This document shows positions 57,408 to 64,000 of a stretch of 64,000 nt of DNA, piece by piece. The stretch lies in the NCBI GenBank assembly GCA_021234155.1, contig JAJEKV010000005.1, positions 28,296,689 through 28,360,688 on the forward strand, read 5' to 3'. How positions within the stretch are numbered: the first letter of the stretch is position 1; each line of letters starts with the position of its first letter. Made by a program: the position numbers and the translations under genes. This DNA comes from Isoetes taiwanensis (Eukaryota > Streptophyta > Lycopodiopsida > Isoetales > Isoetaceae). The notes beneath the pieces were generated by a model, which was not told the DNA's origin, did no database searches, and saw only the letters and a list, made by a program, of their open reading frames with translations.

Positions 57408-58235
57408 ATGGATACTCCTTCGAAACCCTTTTTGGGTGCTCCAGATTTGGAACAGGCCAATTATAGCCCTTTTACTGGTCCAGAATTGACACTTTCGGCA
57501 GGGGATTGGAACACTTTGCAGAGACGGATGGAATTTTTTGAGATGCATATTATTGAACTCTCCAAGAAGGCACGTAATTTTGATATGCTCCAGCAGACAG
57601 TAGCAAGCATGATTCCACGGATTGAGGCCTTGGAGAAGTCATGGAAACAAGAATTTAACCAGGCCAACCTGGATGAATTGGAAAACATTAAATCTGAAAT
57701 TGCAGTAATAAGGAAGTTGCCATCAATTGAAGGATTAAAACAGATTGAGTTGGAGCTCCACTCCCATCGAGAAGAAACTTCTAAATGGGTGGATATTGTC
57801 AAAAAGCCAGCAAAGGAGACAATCAATGCCACATTAGAGGAGGAAAGGAAAAGATCTTTGAAAGCACGCAATATCAGAGTCCTTGGGCTTGACATGACCG
57901 CTGATCCCCTCGATGTTGCAATTGAGTTTGTGACCAATACTTTAGGCATCTCTGATCATAACATTGAAGCTGCATGGAGTGTAAACAAGGGCAACCCAAG
58001 AGGGCAGCCTTTAATTATTAAGTTTAAGACCTTGGAAGATAGACTGAATGCCCTCAAGAATAGGAGAAAACTTGCAACAGTTCCTAAAGTCTTCATGGAT
58101 GAAGATCTCACTCCAATGCAGGTTGAGCACAAAAAGCGATGTCTGCAAGAGGTTGCAGAAGCCCGAAAAGATCCAACCAAATGGGCTGTCTATAGAGATG
58201 GCCGAGTCATCATCCGCGACAAGATCCACAAATAG
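57408..58235 (+). CDS. LINE ORF1 protein (coiled coil, RRM, C-terminal domain), intact
   Basis: An intact 275-codon frame from the ATG at 57,408 to TAG. Residues about 35-145 are heptad-like and charged (coiled coil). Residues about 155-230 form an RRM-like fold (RNIRVLGLD...GQPLIIKFKTLEDRLNALK). The end DEDLTPMQVEHKKRCLQEVA, then KWAVYRDGRVIIRDK is the C-terminal RNA-binding domain typical of L1/CR1-style ORF1 proteins. The family role is LINE RNP formation and nucleic-acid chaperoning. It differs from the DUF4283/zinc-knuckle ORF1 of the L1 element at 20.1 kb, so two LINE groups coexist. The absence of stops suggests a fairly recent copy. Confidence 0.85.
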   Translation: MDTPSKPFLGAPDLEQANYSPFTGPELTLSAGDWNTLQRRMEFFEMHIIELSKKARNFDMLQQTVASMIPRIEALEKSWKQEFNQANLDELENIKSEIAVIRKLPSIEGLKQIELELHSHREETSKWVDIVKKPAKETINATLEEERKRSLKARNIRVLGLDMTADPLDVAIEFVTNTLGISDHNIEAAWSVNKGNPRGQPLIIKFKTLEDRLNALKNRRKLATVPKVFMDEDLTPMQVEHKKRCLQEVAEARKDPTKWAVYRDGRVIIRDKIHK

Positions 58236-58271
58236 GAACTAAGGGTCTATGAGACCATCAAATCCTTGGCT

Positions 58272-61200
58272 ATGGCAGCATGGAACTGTAATGGGACCTT
58301 AAGATCAGATCCAGGTGGTCTTATGGACCTTGTCAAAGATAGAGATATTATCTTTTTGTCAGAAACACATGAAACAACAGAAACAGGTCTCCCAGATGTG
58401 TCGGGTTACACTTGGGACTCCGTCTACAGACGCAAGAAGAAAGGTAAACGAGGATCAGGAGGGGTAGCAGTCCTTTACAAATCAGAATTATCAGGAATCA
58501 TTTCCATAGTAAAAAAGGATGAAGCAGCAAGGTTTTTGTGGGTCAAGATAAGAACTTCTCCAGGAGATTACATATACACTGCTGCATGCTACTTCCCCCC
58601 TCAAAATTCTGATTATGCTGATGTGGATACCCAAGAAGCCTCTCCTTACATGGCTTTATTTGATGATATCATTGAATTCTCTAAGCTGGAGGCAAAATTC
58701 TGCTTTCGTGGGTGACTTTAATGCAAGAACAGCGGATGCCCAAGTTCAATTGATGGATTTTGAAAGTGATCCTGTCTTACTGCCATCCTTATCTCCTGTT
58801 GAAACCCATACCATGCTAAAGTCAGCTGATGGTATCTGCGGAGATTACTAGGTATGGGCACTTCCTTTTGGAATTTGGACAGATGCATAATCTTGTCATT
58901 TACAATGGGATGCAACACTGGCGGGTTCATCCAACTATACCTGTAATCCTCAAAGCTGGGCGGGCATAGTGTAGTGGATTATCTGATGGGGTCTCCAGCC
59001 TTGGCAAAAGAGATCGAGAAGTTTTCAGTTCCACCTCAACCACCCACTGGAGACCATTCTCCTCTCCTCTTTTGCCTCAAAATGTGTTTTGAGTTGGACA
59101 AAAGCTTGTCTCAGGAACCATCCTACTTCCGCTTTGAGTTTGACCACCGCTTGATCTCATCTATAACCTTGAGCTTGACACACGATTGAGGGACATCCAT
59201 ATCTTTCATAATGTGGAAGAAAAGGCCACGTTGCTCACATCTGCTATACACCAAGCCTGCATAAACACTTTCCCACACAAGCTTTGTTCCTTCCAAACGA
59301 GCGTGCACGCGGATGCCTCAAAACACTTGGTATGATGAAGAATGCAAAAATCTTCACAAGCAGCTCAAGGAAGAGTTGGCAGCCTGCTCTTCTACAGCTA
59401 TTGCGACTAGGAAAGCATACAAAAGCTGATCCGCATGAAAAAAGAGCATATATAAAGCAGGTGAGGGAAGACATGCTTAACATGCTTTACAGTAATAAAT
59501 CTGCTAAATTTTGGCAGAAGCTTCATGCTCGGAAATCTGATTTGCCTCTTAAAGACCCAAAAGTGTGGACCACTTATGCTCGAGCGGCTCCTAGATGTGG
59601 GAAAAGCAGATTTGCTTGACACATTGGATTGCAGCCCCAGCCCCAATCCTCCTCTCTTTTCTCCACTTCCCTTATCCAGAAGCTATAAGCAAATTGAACA
59701 CTGGAAAAGCAAAAGATTGTGAGGATTTGCAGGCTGAATTTTTTGATCCATGGAATGGATACCCTTGCGCCCTATTGTGGCAGATTTATTCAATGAGATA
59801 ATATGCTCAAGCTTTCCAAAAGCATGGACCATTAATATCATCAAGCCAATTTTTAAGGCGGAGACCCAATGAATCCAAACAAACCGCCTTATAATGATCG
59901 GACATGTCATGGCAAGATTATATGGATGTGCATTGGACTTGATTATCAGTGAATATGCGGAGACAAATCTCCTTAGAGCAAAGGGCCAGGCTGGTTTCAG
60001 GAGGAATTTCTCAACAATAGATCATATCTTTACCTTACGGTCAATCATTGAGGAAGCTAAAGCAAAGAAAACAAAAGTTTATTGTTGCTTTGTGGATTTC
60101 CATAAAGCTTTTGATACGGTCCCTCGGAATCGCCTATTTCATAGACTTACTGAACTTGGATTGTCGCATCAAGTCATATGGGCCGTTTTGATGCTCTATG
60201 AAAATGTTTTGGGAAGAATTAAAGTGCCCGGGGGCTGGTCGGATGACATAAGCAGCACAATTGGGGTTAAACAGGGCTGTCCCTTATCCCCTACACTCTT
60301 CGGTTTGTACATTGACGAGCTGGAAAGCTTCGTAGCAGCACTTGGAGGTGCCGGATCTGCTTTAGCTGATGAATGCATATCCATCCTTCTATATGCGGAT
60401 GATGTGGTACTTATATCTTCTTCTCCTGAGGGCCTTCAGCATCATTTAATGGCACTTGAGAAATTTTAGCTCAAAGAGAGCTTAAAGTGAACTTGGACAA
60501 AACAAAAGTGATGGTTTTCAACACATCACGTGCTTGCATGCATCGCAGCAGCTTCTTTTTCATGAATCAACAAGTGGAAGTGGTCTCTCATTATACTTAC
60601 TTAGGGGTGCAATTTAAGGGTCCCGTCTTTAGCATGAAAGACGCAGCATATGACAGGCTCACAAAGGGATATGCCTCGCTTGCAATGCTAGAGAAGAAAT
60701 GTTTCAAAGCAGATTTTCAAGATGTCCCAGCAAAGATTCATCTTTTCAATACCTTAGTTAGACCAGCTGCTCTATATGGAGCTTTGATGTGGGGAATGGA
60801 TATGACAGCCAAAGAATGGGGTCATATAGAAAGACTGCAAATTTATTTTCTGTCCAAAATGATTATGAGCAAAGCATCTGTGCCACATTCAATCATACTG
60901 GCAGAATTTTCAGCCACTCCGCTTCAACTGGGACGCAGCATTCCAGTTAGTCTCCTTTTGCATAAAGTGCACCAACTTTCGGGTCCTCGCAGCAAGGCCA
61001 ATGCAGGCTTCCATGGATTGCTCTCAAGAGCTCCAAAGATCTGGCTGAAAAGGGAGTGCAGGAATGTTGAGTGCTAAAAAGCATCGCGAATGGGCTGCTT
61101 CTTTAGGATTTGGCTTGGGAAACCTGCCCCCCCTTTCAACATAATGTAGCTGCAGCTATCACGGGCGTAAAACCTGGAGCAAAAAGAGACTTGAAAAGGA

Positions 61201-61941
61201 GAAGAACCAGCTCATACGGCACGATCTGGAAATTTTATACATATCAAGGACATGGTTAACCCCAACTGATCTTCCTACCAAGATGCAATTTTACAAAGAT
61301 CACTTCCTTGAGATCAATGAAGATGGTTTTCATCGGCGACCAGGATATTTGAATATTCACCCGCACATAAGGTGAGACATGCTATCGGGTCAGCTCAGGG
61401 TCTCATCTCATCAGCTCGAGATCGAAGCTGGTCGTGCTAGTAGACGAAGGTGGGAGCTTTCGAAAAGAATCTGCAGACTATGTCACTTGAATGTAATTGA
61501 ATCGGAGGAACATTTCATCTTCACATGTCCAGTCTATTATGAAATACTGGGGCAGATTCCATTGCCTATTTCGGGAACCTACCTCCCTCTCCAAACTGAC
61601 GCCTATGAGGATCAGAAATGTATAGCTCTTTTCTTCACCAAATGACTGTGCATAGAAGAAATCTATTAAAGGAGCAAGCTGGGGGAAGAGCGGGACATGA
61701 AAACGATCCTACGCAAAGATTGATCACTTTCTTTCTCATTGGAGGTGATAATGATAATAAACGGAAGGCAGGTTCTCTCCCCGGACCATCTCATCCAATC
61801 TCAAAAGGAGTAACCATGAAAGTGTCGAGAAGAAGAAAGCGGACGGTAAAGGATAAACATAAGCAGTCCTTCAAAAGAGAAAACAAGTCTGACATTACTT
61901 TATACTTTGAGCCCGTGGCCAAGAAGACAAAAGTTTCTTAA
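58272..61941 (+). pseudogene. LINE ORF2 (endonuclease and reverse transcriptase), frameshifted
   Basis: The AP-type endonuclease starts MAAWNCNG and has FLSETHE, GSGGVAVLYK and, after a one-base slip near 58,705, GDFNART (about 58,712). Further breaks cover 58,850-59,890. RT is open at 59,894-60,469: GQAGFRRNFSTIDHIFTLR, CCFVDFHKAFDTVPRNRLF, GVKQGCPLSPTLFGLYIDEL and the catalytic LLYADDVVLIS (about 60,388-60,420). It continues with NLDKTKVMVFNTSRA (about 60,489). A C-terminal CCHC-like finger RICRLCHLNVIESEEHFIF...CP lies near 61,468-61,533, and a basic tail ends at 61,941. At least five lesions make it inactive. Confidence 0.88.
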
Positions 61942-62092
61942 TCTCATTGTTTTAGTTTTCTTTTTCCTTTTTTATGCAATATCTCTAGGTGGCTGCAAAT
62001 CCGCCCCTAGCTGGACATGATTGATGTATATTTGGTCTCATAGACCCAAGCGGTCTCTCGTAGACGTTAATATAATCTTTCTTTCTTTCTTT

Positions 62093-62500
62093 CTTGGAGG
62101 CAATCCTATTAGTTGGGGATCTAAAAAGCAAAAGACAAACAGTATCAGTACTACTGAGTCTGAACTCAAGGCCTTGGTTACAACAGTACAAGAGATGCGC
62201 TGGTTGGTTCACTTATATGAAGATTTGGGCTGTCCACTCAAACCTGCAACCATTTACTGTGATAACAGTGGAGCCATTGCTCACGCCAAAGACTACAACA
62301 AGATGCATCTGCTTATCAAGCATGAGGATATCAAACTGTAGTTTGTCAAAGAGCAGCTCCAAAATGGATATCTCTCGCTGTCTTACTGCTCTACCAAACA
62401 TCAAGTTGCTGATGGGTTCACGAAATCTCTTGGAGGACATCAATTCCGTCAGATGAAACAGCTCTTGGATGTTCTGCCCCATGCTTATTCTCAGGGGGGA
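62093..62500 (+). pseudogene. Copia element 3 RNase H, 3' part
   Basis: Resumes the interrupted frame: GGNPISWGSKKQ, NSISTTESELKALVTTVQEM, YCDNSGAIAHAKDYNKMH, then a TAG at about 62,339-62,341 in place of the usual residue, and HQVADGFTKSLGGHQF. It ends before the polypurine tract. Confidence 0.85.
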
Positions 62501-62601
62501 TCATAGTGTTTTGTTTTTTTTAAGCTTCTCTCTCAGGAGACTTTTTTATTTGTTTTCTGTTTCTGGTTTTTCAGTTCAGTCCTGCTAGTCATCAGGGGGG
62601 A

Positions 62602-62808
62602 CGTTAGCAAATGACACATGTCATGTGTCACTATTCATAGATGACTAGGCATGCCACCTAGTTGTTGCTGACATGGCTCCCCTATAAAGCCATAGTCACG
62701 CTTTATTGTTGTTCATTCAGAGTTCACTCACTAGACTAGCTAGATAGTCTATCTCATTCTATCCTTGTATAGTCGCCTTCATCCTATTCATATTCAGTCA
62801 TATCTTCA
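62602..62808 (+). repeat. Copia element 3, 3' LTR
   Basis: Near-identical to the 5' LTR. The first base is C instead of T. It retains the same palindrome and the CTATAAAGCC box. Confidence 0.95.
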
Positions 62809-63004
62809 AAAAACCTTTGTATATAGCCAGTTATAATATCCCAAAAATTGTAACTGTTTATTATGAAGAATCTAGATCTTTGATCTTTGTGGAAGGGTAT
62901 CGTCTACTTCTCAGAAAGACTGCATGTTTATGTTGCCAAGTTGTCAACTTATATGAGTGTAGATACTCTCAATAATGGATCTCAAGTTAAAGCTATCATT
63001 CACT
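62809..63004. other. Spacer downstream of copia element 3
   Basis: Starts with the AAAAA target duplication. No feature is recognised; it is probably DRM intron or older repeat. Confidence 0.5.
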
Positions 63005-63220
63005 GTTGAGAAATTTCTTCTGAAACCAGCCTGGCCCTTTGCCCTTAGGGCATTGTTTTCTGTACACTCCCCAATGATTATGTCTAATGAACTTCCATGT
63101 AGTCTTGCCTTATCATGATAAGGTGGTAATTGTTTAGATTCAATGGATCTCCAGCCTTAAAGATTGGGTTGATTAGCTTTTGGAAAGCTATGTCAGGTTT
63201 AAGTATTTCTGCGATAATTG
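63005..63220 (-). mobile_element. Short LINE fragment (minus strand)
   Basis: On the minus strand it matches the RT start of the LINE at about 59,850-60,020 (GCAAAGGGCCAGGCTGGTTT, GGAGATCCATTGAATC), encoding AKGQAGF. It is a third piece of the same family within 13 kb. Confidence 0.7.
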
Positions 63221-63259
63221 GAGCAAGGGTATCCACACCATGTATACTGAATTCGGCTT

Positions 63260-64000
63260 GAAGATTGTCAGCTATTCACAATATCACTTTGTTATGATGA
63301 CTCTGAATATTATGCCACCTGTTGTGCTGACATGTCATATACTATAAATGTCAGTCACATAGACCATGGTGTCAGAGACTGGTTGGAGGAGAGAGTCAAC
63401 ATCGAGTTGATCTGCCACAAAAATAAAAATAAAAAAATAAATAAATGAATTGAAGCTGGGCTTTCTAAGAGGAGGTAGGAATTGCTGGGGCTTGTGATTA
63501 AGCCCAGAATTCGATGGATCAGAAGAATGTCATTCTTTCTTGCCTGGTTTGTAAGAACAGGGTTACGTTTTGCCCTTAGATCTTGAAATTCTTGATTAAG
63601 AATTGGCAGTTTTGCTAATTCGTCTTGCATTGGGCCAATTTGGACCAGAGGTGATACATCCAAATTGTTGGAGATTATTTCAAATCATAGTTGTGTCATT
63701 TCTGGGCTCGATTTGTGTTCATGGATTTTGTCTGTTTCCAAAACTTGCAGTGATTATTGGTAGATAGATCCATGTTATTTTTGGCAAGATCTATCAGATC
63801 TGGATCGCCTCAGTGAATTCTGTAATTAGATCTGTCCATATTTTTTAGTATTCATCATTTTCTTTGTTTCTTGATCAAGAACATGGCAGTCAGTTAAGAT
63901 AATTATTTCCAGCATCCAGTAATAGATGGAGATAATTATTTTACATGAAGGATCTGGGCAAGGTTCTAGAAAGTACTTGGAATCGTCTTACTCCTGCAAA
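63260..64000 (+). mobile_element. Copia element 4: LTR end, primer site and gag start (runs off window)
   Basis: 63,300-63,366 resembles a diverged copy of the copia 3 LTR (TATGCCACCTGTTGTGCTGA...CATGTC...ACTATAAATGTCAGTCAC). It is followed by TGGTGTCAGAGAC, a primer-binding-like site. At about 63,915-63,960 the plus strand reads VIDGDNYF and then KIWARF-like sequence with a stop, resembling the copia gag N-terminus (GxNYxxWK). It continues beyond the window. Confidence 0.55.

Larger units (their letters stand above)
57380..62092 (+). mobile_element. Near-full-length LINE nested in copia element 3
   Basis: The copia RNase H frame stops at CITGFV (about 57,377) and resumes at LGGNPISWGSKKQ (about 62,093), defining the insert. 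It carries ORF1 and ORF2 in order and ends GTTAATATAATC followed by (TTTC)n. The minus-strand copy at 50,083-52,140 ends in the same way, so the tail belongs to the family. At the 5' end a stem (TCCGGAT...ATCCGGA, 57,384-57,407) lies just before the ORF1 start. Confidence 0.9.
54004..62808 (+). mobile_element. Copia element 3, structurally complete LTR-to-LTR, with nested LINE
   Basis: LTRs of 207 bp at 54,004-54,210 and 62,602-62,808 differ at only a handful of sites. The element is flanked by AAAAA on both sides (53,999-54,003 and 62,809-62,813), a 5-bp target duplication. A primer-binding site TGGCATCAGAGC (54,211) follows the 5' LTR and a polypurine tract CAGGGGGGA precedes the 3' LTR. 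Integrase, RT and RNase H are present, but gag and most of protease are missing. The LINE at about 57,380-62,092 splits RNase H. It sits just upstream of the DRM linker exon, probably in a DRM intron. Confidence 0.95.

Noticed and set aside
57461-57949. 162-codon minus-strand frame
   Set aside because: Antisense shadow of the intact LINE ORF1.

Overview
This window is nuclear DNA from a land plant with a large, transposon-packed genome. The evidence is three recognisable plant genes with spliceosomal introns (an NFXL2-type zinc-finger protein, an FHA2-type FHA-domain protein and a DRM-type de novo DNA methyltransferase). Between and inside them lie Ty1/copia elements, LINEs of at least two groups and Mutator-like (MULE) elements. 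The kilobase introns filled with nested retroelements, and a LINE whose ORF1 has the RRM-plus-C-terminal-domain layout, would fit a gymnosperm or another large-genome lineage. I cannot fix the species. All three host genes lie on the minus strand.

Layout: 1-943 holds the 5' part of NFXL2, cut by the window edge. 1.3-10.9 kb is old repeat debris: a decayed L1-type LINE with a 138-bp tandem duplication, an old LTR element whose second LTR was later entered by a 1.46-kb element now reduced to a solo LTR, a LINE fragment on the minus strand and another L1 3' half. 10.9-15.8 kb is a young copia element whose pol is broken by two separate internal inversions. 18.5-34.75 kb is a giant MULE of about 16.3 kb with about 0.75-kb terminal inverted repeats built from arrays of a GATTCC/GGAATCACC palindrome. 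It carries a MULE/SWIM transposase (26.78-29.12 kb), a nested L1 LINE (about 20.1-26.75 kb), a minisatellite full of TATAAATA and several kilobases of unrecognised GC-richer cargo. 35.65-37.96 kb is the FHA2-like gene in three exons. 38-45 kb is intergenic, with a small non-autonomous MULE, a foldback, a recent tandem duplication and scattered LTR pieces. 45.29-53.9 kb is the 3' part of the DRM gene (eight exons seen), with a copia element plus LINE in one intron. A second, structurally complete copia element (54,004-62,808, 5-bp TSD) with a nearly full-length LINE nested inside sits upstream. The window ends in the start of another copia element.

How things work together: DRM methyltransferases set RNA-directed cytosine methylation that silences transposons, so this DRM gene is itself carrying their insertions. 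Its middle exons are symmetric phase-0 exons that look serially duplicated between UBA domains. The most unusual structures are the giant MULE with its palindromic terminal arrays and TATAAATA minisatellite, and the doubly inverted copia element. All identifications rest on reading protein motifs and repeat symmetry by eye; no database search was possible.
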